Source of the DNA: Trichopria drosophilae
Taxonomy: Eukaryota > Arthropoda > Insecta > Hymenoptera > Diapriidae
Reading direction: 5' to 3'
DNA: 64,000 nucleotides
NCBI GenBank assembly: GCA_030407085.1
Contig: CM059583.1
Location: 206,334,001 to 206,398,000, forward strand
The translations under genes were made by a program, and so were the position numbers. The notes beneath the pieces were generated by a model. The model saw only the letters and a program-made list of their open reading frames with translations, did no database searches and was not told the DNA's origin. Every line of letters begins with the position of its first letter. The first letter of the stretch is position 1. Shown piece by piece: positions 24,566 through 33,506 of this stretch.

Positions 24566-24627
24566 CGGTTTTCAAATAAGTATATCGACGTGTTTTCTTT
24601 CACCCTTTGTATTGTTAACATATTAAT

Positions 24628-24645
24628 TGGTGCCGAAACCCGGGA
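24628..24645 (+). promoter_or_regulatory. primer-binding site (tRNA)
   Basis: TGGTGCCGAAACCCGGGA starts seven bases after the 5' LTR. It begins TGG, complementary to the CCA end of a tRNA, and would pair with an 18-nt tRNA 3' end. I do not assign the tRNA species. Confidence 0.8.
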
Positions 24646-24772
24646 GCTAATTGCCGGTCGGGGTGAAAGATATTTCGGGCAAATAGTGCGAACGTGACTT
24701 TACGTTTACAAGGACTTTTGGACGAGTGAAAATATTTCCGAAAAAACTGTGCTATAGTGCCTTGTGAAAATA

Positions 24773-26686
24773 ATGGCGGGACGAAAAAAGGCTGGGCGAT
24801 CTTTGAAAAGAGTAGTGAACGATACTGATCTGCGAAAGGAAGTGACGACGAGGAGAGCCAGGTCTACGACGAAAACGGCGCCTCCAAAAAGAGGGCAGAA
24901 AGGACGGACAACCGAGCGCATCACACGTTCGACATCGGGCGTCGGAGATCTCGATCACCAGGAAGTCGGAACCACGACCCAGGAGAACATTTCCGTACAA
25001 CCAGCGCTGATCTCGGAGGACATCGGAAACAACGTGGAGGTGGAGGATACGACGAGTAACCCTTTGGCGGAACGGCAGCGTCTGTTAGAAAGGATTGAGC
25101 GTCGCTACAGCCGTCACCAACGGGACCTGCAAAGGTTAGAAATCATCGAAAGGTCAGTCATTTCCAATAGAAGTGAAAACGGCGACGAGGTTATTTCAAA
25201 CGTTTCGGATGCCGCGAACAATCGACGATCGAGATCGGGCGAAAGTCGTTGCAGTCACTTTCATAGAGATCGAGCGGGAATTGAACATCAGTTAAATTTC
25301 GAACATGACCGCGACATTCGTCGATTCGACATTGAACGTCGCCGTAATGACATGTGCCGTGAAACAATTGATGTAGAAAACGATAGTGTGTTTGCCGGAT
25401 ACACTCGCAGTTCTGAAGCTTTAAATTTGCCGCGAGAATATGACGAAACGGTAACAAATATTAATAATCTTAATCGAGTCTCTACAGCCAGTCAAACTAA
25501 TGCGCGCGATGAATTTGATCGTAATGAAAATATTCCTAACCTATCAATGTCTACTGGGTGTCAAACGATTTTTTCCGATGCATCGACGAATTCCGGGCGC
25601 GTTATAAATCGACTTATAGCAAAGGAACTACCGAAGTTTAACGGCGATCCGGAAGAATGGTTGTATTTTAAACAATCTTATGAGCTGTCGTCAGAACTGG
25701 GAGGTTATTCGGATCGAGAGAACGTTGCTAGGTTACACGGGGCGTTGATTGGGAACGCGAGAGACGCGGTTCAGTATTTGATGGTTAGCTCATCGAGTGC
25801 GAAAGAAATAATGAATGCGCTTGCTTTGAAATTCGGAAATTCGGATATTGTAATAGAAAGCATTGTGATTAGTTTGAAAAAACTTCCGAAATTAAATTCG
25901 CTGAGTATCGACTTGGTTACCTTTGCGACTAAAATTAAAGGGGGCGTATCGGCAATGCAAGCGATGAATAACATCGGGTATTTACAAAATCCTGAATTGT
26001 TAAAAGAAATTTTACAAAAATTACCGTCGTCGCTTGTGTACGACTTTAATAAATATTTTAGAGATGTAAATAGTGCCGAACCTAAATTAGTTGTACTCGC
26101 AAATTTCTTACACGAGCAAGCTGAATTATCGTGTCGAGCGGGGACACATGTAATATACAGAACACGTGATGCGAATTCGACGGCTCGAACCAAAAATTTC
26201 CGAAAGCCTGTATATGCCGCTGTTTCAACGGTAGATACCTTTTCGAATGGCAGCCGCTTTAATAATACGAATGAGAGATCTAATAATTGCCAATTTTGTA
26301 AGCGAAATTATCATGCACTAGCCAACTGTCCGTCATTTGCCCGATTGTCTGTACCAGAACGCTGGAATTGGGCTAGAATGGAAAATCGTTGTTACGCGTG
26401 TTTCGATACTTCTCACCGGTCCTCTGATTGTCGAGTAAAACGTAGATGCGGGAAAGACGGGTGTAATGGTTTTCATGACCGAATGCTGCATGACTCGCGA
26501 GAACCTTTACAGTTGAATCGAATAAATTACGAACACAATTCGGCTAAAAACGCGAAAAGACGTCGATTTGCCGGAAAATCGAATTTGCAAAATGAGAATG
26601 CGTTGATTCCTGTATCGAAAAATCAGAACGTTAAAACAGATGACGGATACGTTCGAAATCATAATAATGTAGTACTGACCTCATGA
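24773..26686 (+). CDS. gag: gag polyprotein of BEL/Pao element
   Basis: 637 codons from the first ATG (context ataATGGCG) to TGA. It forms the particle and binds RNA. The N-terminus is basic (AGRKKAGRSLKR) and is followed by an Arg/Glu-rich, probably coiled segment. Near residue 285 comes ELPKFNGDPEEWLYFKQSYE, the start of a DUF1759-type gag domain. The end has zinc knuckles: CQFCKRNYHALANC, CYACFDTSHRSSDC and a CX4CX3HX4H variant (CGKDGCNGFHDRMLH). The frame is intact. The stop is TGA followed by CTAG, and the same frame continues open into pol, so it may be read through. Minus-strand frames here are shadows. Confidence 0.9.
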   Translation: MAGRKKAGRSLKRVVNDTDLRKEVTTRRARSTTKTAPPKRGQKGRTTERITRSTSGVGDLDHQEVGTTTQENISVQPALISEDIGNNVEVEDTTSNPLAERQRLLERIERRYSRHQRDLQRLEIIERSVISNRSENGDEVISNVSDAANNRRSRSGESRCSHFHRDRAGIEHQLNFEHDRDIRRFDIERRRNDMCRETIDVENDSVFAGYTRSSEALNLPREYDETVTNINNLNRVSTASQTNARDEFDRNENIPNLSMSTGCQTIFSDASTNSGRVINRLIAKELPKFNGDPEEWLYFKQSYELSSELGGYSDRENVARLHGALIGNARDAVQYLMVSSSSAKEIMNALALKFGNSDIVIESIVISLKKLPKLNSLSIDLVTFATKIKGGVSAMQAMNNIGYLQNPELLKEILQKLPSSLVYDFNKYFRDVNSAEPKLVVLANFLHEQAELSCRAGTHVIYRTRDANSTARTKNFRKPVYAAVSTVDTFSNGSRFNNTNERSNNCQFCKRNYHALANCPSFARLSVPERWNWARMENRCYACFDTSHRSSDCRVKRRCGKDGCNGFHDRMLHDSREPLQLNRINYEHNSAKNAKRRRFAGKSNLQNENALIPVSKNQNVKTDDGYVRNHNNVVLTS

Positions 26687-28009
26687 CTAGCGTTAGATTC
26701 GGTCCCGATTTTATTAAAAATACTGCCTGTGTCCCTCGTTGGTCAAAAATCTAAAATCTTTACGTTTGCGCTTTTAGACGAGGGGTCAACCGTGACCTTG
26801 ATAAAGACGGAAACTGCACGTAAAATCGGAGCGCATGGGCGAGTCGAAATATTATCTCTTTCGGGAATTACGGGTAATTCATTAACGGTGGCTAGCGAAA
26901 GAGTTAACCTAAAAATTGAAGGGAAAGATGCGACATGCTCGCTGTTCGGTATACATACGGTGCCGAATTTCAGTTTGACGACACAGTCACTTAGTCATGA
27001 ATTGATAAATTCGTACGCGCATCTTCGTGATTTGAACCTCGAACCATACACCGACGCGGAACCGACATTATTAATCGGTCAAGACAACATTCACGCGATA
27101 GCTACCTTAGAATCTCGTAGTGTGGGGCGCGGATTACCTTTTGCTTCTAAAACGCCTCTTGGGTGGGTTGTTCATGGAAGCGCGCCTCGGAAAGTAATAC
27201 CGAAAACCTGCAATACATTTTTTACAACGAAAGATACCGAAGTTTTAGAACATGAAATGAACGTTGAAGCGTTAAATCAACTAGTAAAAAATTATTTTCA
27301 AATCGATGAACTCGGTATTAAACAGGTAGATAGAGTAACGCCGGAAGAACGACGAGCCGTAAAAATTTTAGAAGATACCACCCGTAAGGTAGGAGCGTCT
27401 TGGGAAACGGGTTTGCTATGGAAGGCTGACACGGTAACGTTCCCAGAAAGTAGATCATATGCGCTTAAAAGGTTAAAGAGTGTGGAATCGAAATTAGACA
27501 AACACCCGAATTACGCTAAACTGTACTATGCAGAAATGTCGCGACTGATAGACAACGGGTACGCGGAAAAGGTAGAGACTCCTGGAAGTACACACACGTG
27601 GTACCTTCCTCACTTCGGTGTAGTCAACCCGAACAAACCCGGAAAAGTGCGGCTGGTATTCGATGCAGCTGCGAAAGTTGGCAATATGTGTTTGAATGAT
27701 CGATTACTTCAGGGTCCAGACTTATTACTATCACTTTTAGGGGTATTGATGCGTTTCCGTGTTGGTAAAATTGCTATTAAAGGTGACATTAAAGACATGT
27801 TTCTTCGCGTAAAAATATCGAATAAAGATAAAGATGCGCAAAGATTTCTTTGGCGGGGCAAAGATAGGTCGAAACAGCCCGAAGAATACCGAATGACCAC
27901 CTTGCTATTCGGTTCCAGATCGTCCCCTTGCAGTGCCCTATATGTAAAAAATAAAAATGCGGAATTGTCTTCATCGTTATGTCCGATGGCTGCTATGGGA
28001 GATAAATAG
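26687..28009 (+). CDS. pol: pol, 5' part: protease and start of reverse transcriptase
   Basis: Open in the gag frame directly after the gag TGA (ALDSVPILLKILPVSLVG...), with no start codon needed if the stop is leaky. The aspartic protease centre is FALLDEGSTVTLI (DEG in place of the commoner DSG), matching DUF1758. RT begins with GKVRLVFDAAAKVGNMCLND and LLQGPDLLLSLLGVL; GDIKDMFLRV supplies the first catalytic aspartate. After TTLLFGSRSSPCSALYVKNK the homology stops and the frame closes at TAG 28007-28009, where the YxDD box should follow. The loss is in the sequence as given; an assembly error is possible. Confidence 0.85.
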   Translation, partial: LALDSVPILLKILPVSLVGQKSKIFTFALLDEGSTVTLIKTETARKIGAHGRVEILSLSGITGNSLTVASERVNLKIEGKDATCSLFGIHTVPNFSLTTQSLSHELINSYAHLRDLNLEPYTDAEPTLLIGQDNIHAIATLESRSVGRGLPFASKTPLGWVVHGSAPRKVIPKTCNTFFTTKDTEVLEHEMNVEALNQLVKNYFQIDELGIKQVDRVTPEERRAVKILEDTTRKVGASWETGLLWKADTVTFPESRSYALKRLKSVESKLDKHPNYAKLYYAEMSRLIDNGYAEKVETPGSTHTWYLPHFGVVNPNKPGKVRLVFDAAAKVGNMCLNDRLLQGPDLLLSLLGVLMRFRVGKIAIKGDIKDMFLRVKISNKDKDAQRFLWRGKDRSKQPEEYRMTTLLFGSRSSPCSALYVKNKNAELSSSLCPMAAMGDK

Positions 28010-30518
28010 TTCAGGAGGATTTTTAATGCATGACTGGGCGAGTAATAATCCAAAAGTAGTCCAATCGATTGACGAAAAAAATCGTGCCGCGTCGAACGTC
28101 AACATAAGCGCCCTTGGGCAGAACGAGCGACAAAAGGTCCTTGGTTTACGCTGGGACACTAGATCGGATGCGTTTTCCTTTAATATTAGCGACAATTTAG
28201 TACCCTTAGATATTCGCAAGGGATCGAAAATTCCGACGAAACGCGAAGTATTACGCATAATAATGTCGGTATTTGATCCTTTCGGGTTTCTCGCGCCCCT
28301 TATTGTCCAATCGAAATTACTGATGCAAAGGATCTGGGTAAGCGGTATTGAATGGGATCAAAATTTACGCGAAGAAGAGCATGGGTTGTGGATGAAATGG
28401 GTTCAAGATCTCGAAATGGTGACTCGTGTTTCAATCCCGAGATGCTATTCACAATTACGTGATAATGTCACGAAGGTACAATTACATATTTTTTGCGATG
28501 CGAGCGCCCCGGCGTACGCTTCTGTTGCTTACTGGAGATTTGAACATTGTAAAATTAATGTCGAAATAAGTTTTGCAGTCGCTAAGACGCGAGTAGCCCC
28601 TTTAAAACCACTTTCTGTCCCACGCTTGGAACTGCAAGGAGCATTAATAGCGAGTCGACTTGCTAGTACGGTTGCGAAGGAACACGCGTTTATAATCGAA
28701 CGACGAATCTTCTGGACAGACTCGCGTACTGTTTTAGCCTGGATAAACGCGGATGCGCGAACTTTTCAGCCGTTTGTGTCCCACCGATTAGCAGAAATAT
28801 GCGAGTTAACATCCCCCGCTGAATGGAGATGGGTACCATCGGCGCAAAACCCCGCGGACGATGCTACTAAACATGTTGCCCCTGGCGTCGGTGGTCGCCG
28901 ACATTGGCTGAACGGTCCAGAATTTTTGAAACTAGACGAATCTCAGTGGCCACATAAAGATAATTTGCGTTCGACAGAAATAGACGAGTTTACCGCGTTC
29001 GAAAAGAGGAAAACTTTCGTGGGGATAGTAACAAAAAATAGTTTATCGTTATCGATACCGGAGAGTAATCGGTTCTCTTCGTGGAACCGCCTAATACGTG
29101 CGACTGCGAACGTTTTAATCGCGATTGAAATATGGAAGGGCATTAAGGGGAATGGAATTACCGCGCAACATTTAAAACGGGCTGAAGAACTTCGTATTCG
29201 CGCTATTCAATTCGACAATTTCGCTTCAGAAATCGAAGCTCTAAAAAAGGGGCGACAAATTGACAATCGTAGCAGCATTCTGAAACTTACACCAGTTATT
29301 GATGAAAACGGTATCCTTCGAATGAGAGGTAGAGCGAGTCGGGCTGTTGTCGAGGGTTTTGAAAATGAACCGGCGCTTCTTGACGGCACGCATCCGGAAG
29401 TGCGTCTCTTGGTAACGTATTACCATGTGTCTATGTATCACGGATCACATGAAACAGTTATAAATGAAATACGTTCGCGATTTTGGATTACGAGACTTCG
29501 AGTTTTACTACGGTCAATTGTCGCAAAATGTTCAAAGTGTAAAATGCTTCGAGCGAATCCGACTCCTCCGTTAATGGCAGATTTACCGAAAGCGCGTGTT
29601 GCCCATTACCTGAGGCCATTCAGTCACTCAGGCGTCGATTATTTTGGCCCAATGATAGTTAAAGTCGGTAGGAGACGTGAAAAGAGATGGGGGGCCATTT
29701 TTACTTGTCTCACTACGCGCGCGGTCCACATTGAGATTGCCAATTCGCTGAACGCTGACTCTGCCATTATGGCTATCCGAAGAATGTCCGCGAGACGAGG
29801 TCAACCCATAGCACTTTATTCTGATAATGGGACAAATTTTAAAGCGGCGGATAGGGAACTCAGAGAAGCGATGTATGTAATGGACAAAAACGCCCTAGCG
29901 CGGTACGCGTCAAACAAACGCATCGAATGGTACTTTAACCCACCCTCGTCTCCGCATATGGGTGGTTCGTGGGAGAGATTAATTAGATCTATTAAAGTAG
30001 CACTGAGTGTGATCTTAAAAGAACAAGCCCCCGCGGAAGAAACTTTAAACACATTACTCGCAGAAATTGAGCACGTGATAAATTCGCGGCCTTTGACGCA
30101 CATCTCGCCTGATCCTAGAGACGGTCAGGCCTTAACTCCTAATCATTTCCTTCTAAGGTCTTCGTCTGGTCTGCTTTCTCTCACGCGTTATGACATTAAG
30201 GAAATCTGTTTGCGTAAACAATGGCGTTGGGCGCAAAATTTCGCGGATGCATTTTGGAAAAGGTGGTTACGAGAGTACTTACCCACCCTTCTCCCTAGAA
30301 CAAAGTGGCTTCGCGAGAGTAAAAATTTAAAAATCGGGGATCTTGTTCTCGTAGTAGATGAATGTTCCGCGCGAAATTGTTGGCGCAAAGGGGTTGTTGA
30401 ACAAACATTTGAAGGCAAAGACGGTCGAGTTCGCATCGTTAAGGTTAAAACGGCCGATGGTATGTTGGTAAGATCGGCGGCGAAATTAATATGGTTCGCT
30501 GAGGGTAAAGCTATGTAG
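27957..30518 (+). CDS. pol: pol, 3' part: A17 region, RNase H, integrase, C-terminal domain
   Basis: Open frame shifted relative to the upstream pol. Recognisable homology starts at GGFLMHDWASNNPKV; the codons before it are debris from the damaged RT box. Order: thumb/Peptidase_A17 region (RIWVSGIEWDQNL), RNase H (FCDASAPAY, RLELQGALIAS, FWTDSRTVLAW), integrase zinc finger (H..H then CSKCK), and integrase core with D (GVDYFGP), D (LYSDNGTNF) and E (GGSWERLIRSIK). A DUF5641-type end follows (LKIGDLVLVVDE, VRSAAKLIWF). All integrase and RNase H acidic residues are present. It cannot be translated as a fusion with the upstream half without a frame change. Confidence 0.88.
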   Translation: MRNCLHRYVRWLLWEINSSGGFLMHDWASNNPKVVQSIDEKNRAASNVNISALGQNERQKVLGLRWDTRSDAFSFNISDNLVPLDIRKGSKIPTKREVLRIIMSVFDPFGFLAPLIVQSKLLMQRIWVSGIEWDQNLREEEHGLWMKWVQDLEMVTRVSIPRCYSQLRDNVTKVQLHIFCDASAPAYASVAYWRFEHCKINVEISFAVAKTRVAPLKPLSVPRLELQGALIASRLASTVAKEHAFIIERRIFWTDSRTVLAWINADARTFQPFVSHRLAEICELTSPAEWRWVPSAQNPADDATKHVAPGVGGRRHWLNGPEFLKLDESQWPHKDNLRSTEIDEFTAFEKRKTFVGIVTKNSLSLSIPESNRFSSWNRLIRATANVLIAIEIWKGIKGNGITAQHLKRAEELRIRAIQFDNFASEIEALKKGRQIDNRSSILKLTPVIDENGILRMRGRASRAVVEGFENEPALLDGTHPEVRLLVTYYHVSMYHGSHETVINEIRSRFWITRLRVLLRSIVAKCSKCKMLRANPTPPLMADLPKARVAHYLRPFSHSGVDYFGPMIVKVGRRREKRWGAIFTCLTTRAVHIEIANSLNADSAIMAIRRMSARRGQPIALYSDNGTNFKAADRELREAMYVMDKNALARYASNKRIEWYFNPPSSPHMGGSWERLIRSIKVALSVILKEQAPAEETLNTLLAEIEHVINSRPLTHISPDPRDGQALTPNHFLLRSSSGLLSLTRYDIKEICLRKQWRWAQNFADAFWKRWLREYLPTLLPRTKWLRESKNLKIGDLVLVVDECSARNCWRKGVVEQTFEGKDGRVRIVKVKTADGMLVRSAAKLIWFAEGKAM

Positions 30519-30870
30519 TGGTATGATACAATTAAGTATTTGTCTTGTTTATGTTTTGCGGTGATAAAAGGGTCATGTACTGTAATATGCTTAGACCGAT
30601 ACTCTATGCTGTAAAAGATATTGTGTACGATCTAAATCTGTCTAAAGGGATGGATGGATGTGTATGTGTTGCGAGATATGATATGTGATTTGTGTTCATA
30701 AGGTGTAACTCATGATACTTGAGGAATTGCGTGTGGAATGGTTCGTTTGCGATGTTTATTGTGTGATTATGAATGAAAATGTATGTTATAATTATTGATT
30801 TATGAAATAAAGTTGTCATTGATGATCAAGGGTGATGTTAAAAATCGTCGTGTAAAGCCTTTGTCTTTAC
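30519..30870 (+). other. pol 3' untranslated region of the retrotransposon
   Basis: No env or accessory frame in the sense direction. It contains GT-rich stretches and an AATAAA at 30806-30811, which would be upstream of the 3' LTR. The small antisense frame 30819-30604 is low-complexity. Confidence 0.6.
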
Positions 30871-30882
30871 GGGGGGGGAGAA
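30871..30882 (+). promoter_or_regulatory. polypurine tract
   Basis: ggggggggagaa immediately precedes the TG of the 3' LTR. It is the expected RNase H-resistant primer for plus-strand DNA synthesis. Confidence 0.85.
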
Positions 30883-31801
30883 TGTTACTGTTACAGTATT
30901 ATTTAGAATAAAATTATGTACATTATTGTATGCTGTACCCGGGCGTAGGTTTTCTGCAGTTTCCCTACGCCATTGCACTATGAATGGGTATTTCTAAAAG
31001 ACGGCTGCAGACGCACAAAGGTTAACGAAACGTAACTGAGGAATAAATGAATCTAATATTTAAATAAGTGTAACGTGACTTGATGTATTATGACCGTATA
31101 CAAGCTATGTCTGGTTTCGCGATAGATGATGCGTGATCTCCTGAAGGATCTAGATAGGGATTTTCGGTATCAGGGTGTACTAACAGCCGAGGAGTGCTGG
31201 CACCCTGAGAGAGCTGACAGCCGGGGAGTGCTGTCAGCCGAGAAATATTGACAGCTGGGGAGTGCTGCCAGGCGAGGGAAATGAACAGCCGGAGAGAGCT
31301 GACCCCCGGGAGGCTGACAGCCGGGGAGAGCTGGCCACCGGGGAGGGCTGTCAGCCGGAGAGTGCTGACAGCCAGGAAAAGTTTACAGCCGAGGAGAGCT
31401 GACCCCCGGAAGGCTGACAGCCGGGGAGAGCTGGCCCCCGGGGAGGGCTGTCAGCCGGGGAGTGCTGACAGCCAGAAAATGTTAACAGCCGAGTAGAGCT
31501 GATATTGTATTTATTTTTGTAAATCGGATTTCTGATGGAGATCATGCATCTACCGTTTAAAATATTCAAATTAAATTCGAACCAATCGGAGACATGTCAC
31601 GTGGGTGTGACAGTCTGGAATTGTTTTTCGGATCGACGTGGTTGCTAAGGACGATCGTTTTTTGCTAATAACGGGTCGCTACTCGTCAGACTCGAGTTGC
31701 TCTTGGTAGCGTTCGTCAGCCTTTGCCGAATTGCCCAAAATATAAACGGTTTTCAAATAAGTATATCGACGTGTTTTCTTTCACCCTTTGTATTGTTAAC
31801 A
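30883..31801 (+). repeat. 3' LTR
   Basis: 919 bp, same ends as the 5' LTR, directly preceded by the polypurine tract. One substitution relative to the 5' copy (31634). Confidence 0.93.
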
Positions 31802-31806
31802 CCATT
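31802..31806. repeat. target site duplication CCATT (right)
   Basis: Perfect match to 23697-23701. It proves that both LTRs came in with one integration event and were not brought together by recombination. Confidence 0.9.
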
Positions 31807-31829
31807 AATTACTTGTTTTTCTCTCTGTG
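31807..31829. mobile_element. MITE with CACAGAGAGAAAAA ends, right end (interrupted)
   Basis: A 23-bp remnant ending TTTTTCTCTCTGTG, the inverted partner of 23329-23342. It is separated from its other half by the retrotransposon insertion. Confidence 0.5.
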
Positions 31830-32081
31830 TAACTATTTTTTCTTCTCACACATTTTTATACGTTTTCTGAAAATTCTTTGATACACGTTACTAAATCAGT
31901 AGTGACAATTTGAAAATTATGGTTATTTCCGTGATATTATGTGTAATTCTTTTTATATTAGTTGTGTACTTGTTTTTGTTTGTATATTTTTTTATTATTT
32001 TGTGTGTCGTGATTGATGCCCCCCAGGAGGACCTCTAACTATGTCGAAAAGTTTGGCGATGTATAAAAAGATCAGTTTTTT

Positions 32082-32438
32082 GGGTGTACCTCAAAAACCC
32101 GGCAAATCACAAAACAGACACATCAAAAACCCATATTCTGAAAATGTAATTAATTATGGACTTCTAAATGTGCTTAATAAATAATCCGGGTTTGACCTTG
32201 AAGTAACTTACAAAATTAATCCCTTGGTCAAACATTTTTGACCTTCAAATAACCTTCCCATGAGAACTCAAGGACGGCGATCCGAGATCATTTTTGTATG
32301 TAGTGAACGCATCAATCGGACGTGTCTGTATTTTGAAATGTCGAGTTTTTGAATCGCTGTTTTTTTGAAATTTCTGGTTTTTGAATGATGGGTTTTTGAA
32401 GTGTCTGTTTTGTAATTTGTTGGGTTTTTGAGGTGCAC
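32082..32438 (+). mobile_element. 357-bp TIR element family 2, copy 2
   Basis: The left end gtgtacctcaaaaaccc-gcaaatcacaaaacagacac is inverted as gtgtctgttttgtaatttgttgggtttttgaggtgcac on the right, about 49 bp. Flanks TCAGTTTTTT (32072-32081 and 32439-32448) look like a 9-10-bp target duplication, a size seen with Mutator-like or foldback elements. The tract also contains repeated ttttgaa-tgtc/gggtttttg blocks. It is the same family as 13936-14292, opposite orientation. Confidence 0.6.
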
Positions 32439-32448
32439 TCAGTTTTTT

Positions 32449-32802
32449 TTGATAATTTTGTTTTCTTATGATTTGTGTTTGGCACAAAAGGAATCTGAAG
32501 TCAAGATCAATGACTTTCAAAATGGCGACACAAATTAGAAAAAACTATTCATCTTATAAACAGTGTACCTTAAGGAAAAATGGTGGATTCAAAATGGCGT
32601 TTTTTTTAAATTCTACTGAAAATTCTACCGATAAAAGTAATTATGTTTTTGAAGTTGTTCATAACGAACCTGATATAAAAATTGTGAATTTCAAAATTCC
32701 AGTTTCAAAATGGAGGAACTTTATGTACTTGCTGTTATAATTACAAAGGGAATTTAACAAAAATTAATGCTTTTATATGATTTTTTTGCAGGATGGTATT
32801 AT
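32449..32802. repeat. ATGGCG-type repeat debris
   Basis: Contains ttcaaaatggcgacac, ggattcaaaatggcgtttt and tttcaaaatggagg, words typical of the repeats also seen at 7100-7330 and 47640-47850. The 90-codon frame across it follows from these repeats and lacks coding character. Confidence 0.4.
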
Positions 32803-33506
32803 ACAATTAATAAATTTAAATTTGGTGGGTTCTTCCTGCAACGCAATTGGTGGTGATTGCATCAATCAAACATTTCAACATGGTTGAAATATTTTCTAAG
32901 CGCCATCTGTCGGAATCCTTCAGATTCCCGAGCCAGCGGCTTTTTTGAAAAAACATTTTTAAAGAAAAATGTTAAAAATGCTGATTGGAGATGTTAATTA
33001 TATGAAAAATATGAAGAACCCGAAAATATGTGAAAAATTCAGAAAAAATAACGGGGAACTTGAAAGTACATTCGGCAGATACCAGGGTACGATCCTGGGA
33101 CCTTTAGATTTCCGGTCGAATGCTCTAACCAACTGAGCTATATCCCCCCACATCCCTCCGCTCCGTTAATTTTTAATTAGTCCCATATTTCGTATTTCTT
33201 CATACCTTTCACATTATTGCATTTGACTTTTTCGCACGCCGAGTCGGTTCGAATACGATTATTTTTTCTGAAATTTTCACATATTTTCGGGTTCTTCATA
33301 TTTTTCATATAATTAACATCTCCAATCAGCATTTTTAACATTTTTCTTTAAAAATGTTTTTCAAAAAAGCCGCTGGCTCGGGAATTGGAAGGATTCCGAC
33401 AGATGGTGCTTAGAAAATATTTCAACCATGTTGAAATGTTTGATTGATCCCATCACGACCAATTGCGTTGCAGGAAGAACCCACCAAATTTAAATTTATT
33501 AATTGT
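32803..33506. mobile_element. head-to-head pair of tRNA-derived SINE-like copies (large palindrome)
   Basis: Arms 32803-33053 and 33257-33506 are inverted copies of about 250 bp, from acaattaataaatttaaatttggtggg on the left to its complement on the right. They share landmarks such as gcgccatctgtcggaatcc and gccagcggctttttt. The 203-bp centre holds a tRNA-like head on the minus strand (about 33149-33076) and, for the plus-strand copy, only a B-box-like gtcggttcgaatacg (about 33244-33257). TTAATGCTTTTAT occurs just outside both ends (32764 and 33507), a possible shared target duplication. Confidence 0.6.
33076..33149 (-). pseudogene. tRNA-like sequence (Cys-type scaffold), degenerate
   Basis: Read on the minus strand it starts ggggatatagctcagttggt, with a good A box and D arm (gctc..gagc). 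Then come an anticodon arm ttcga/ccggaaa/tctaa with one mismatch, and a T arm ccagg/atcgtac/cctgg. The T loop lacks the TTCRA core, position 33 is C rather than U, and the acceptor stem has mismatches, so a functional tRNA is unlikely. The overall wording resembles tRNA-Cys, with the anticodon altered to GGA. It is best read as the head of a SINE. Confidence 0.5.

Larger units (their letters stand above)
23702..24620 (+). repeat. 5' LTR
   Basis: 919 bp, begins TGTTACTG and ends GTTAACA, with TGTTA/TAACA inverted ends. It aligns without gaps to 30883-31801 at a constant offset of 7181 bp. The only difference I found is T at 24453 against C at 31634. The middle third is a GC-rich tandem array. 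A TATAAA box lies 55 bp before the end. Confidence 0.93.
23702..31801 (+). mobile_element. BEL/Pao LTR retrotransposon, full length, non-autonomous
   Basis: An 8.1-kb element with two 919-bp LTRs, a primer-binding site, gag, pol (protease, RT, RNase H, integrase, C-terminal domain), a polypurine tract and a 5-bp target duplication. The integrase follows RT/RNase H, and the DUF1759/DUF1758/Peptidase_A17/DUF5641-type sequence blocks mark BEL/Pao. No env-like frame follows pol. The LTRs differ by one base, so insertion is recent. Pol is broken at the RT catalytic box. Confidence 0.93.

Noticed and set aside
24752..26193. Antisense frames across gag (for example 24752-25000, 25771-26193)
   Set aside because: Shadows of the gag coding frame, with no domain character.
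29816..30436. Antisense frames across pol
   Set aside because: Shadows of the integrase and C-terminal coding sequence.
30519..30870. Possible env gene downstream of pol
   Set aside because: No sense frame of useful length, signal peptide or membrane segment before the 3' LTR.
33076..33149. Functional tRNA gene
   Set aside because: T-loop core lost, C at position 33, mismatched acceptor stem, and placement inside an inverted SINE pair.
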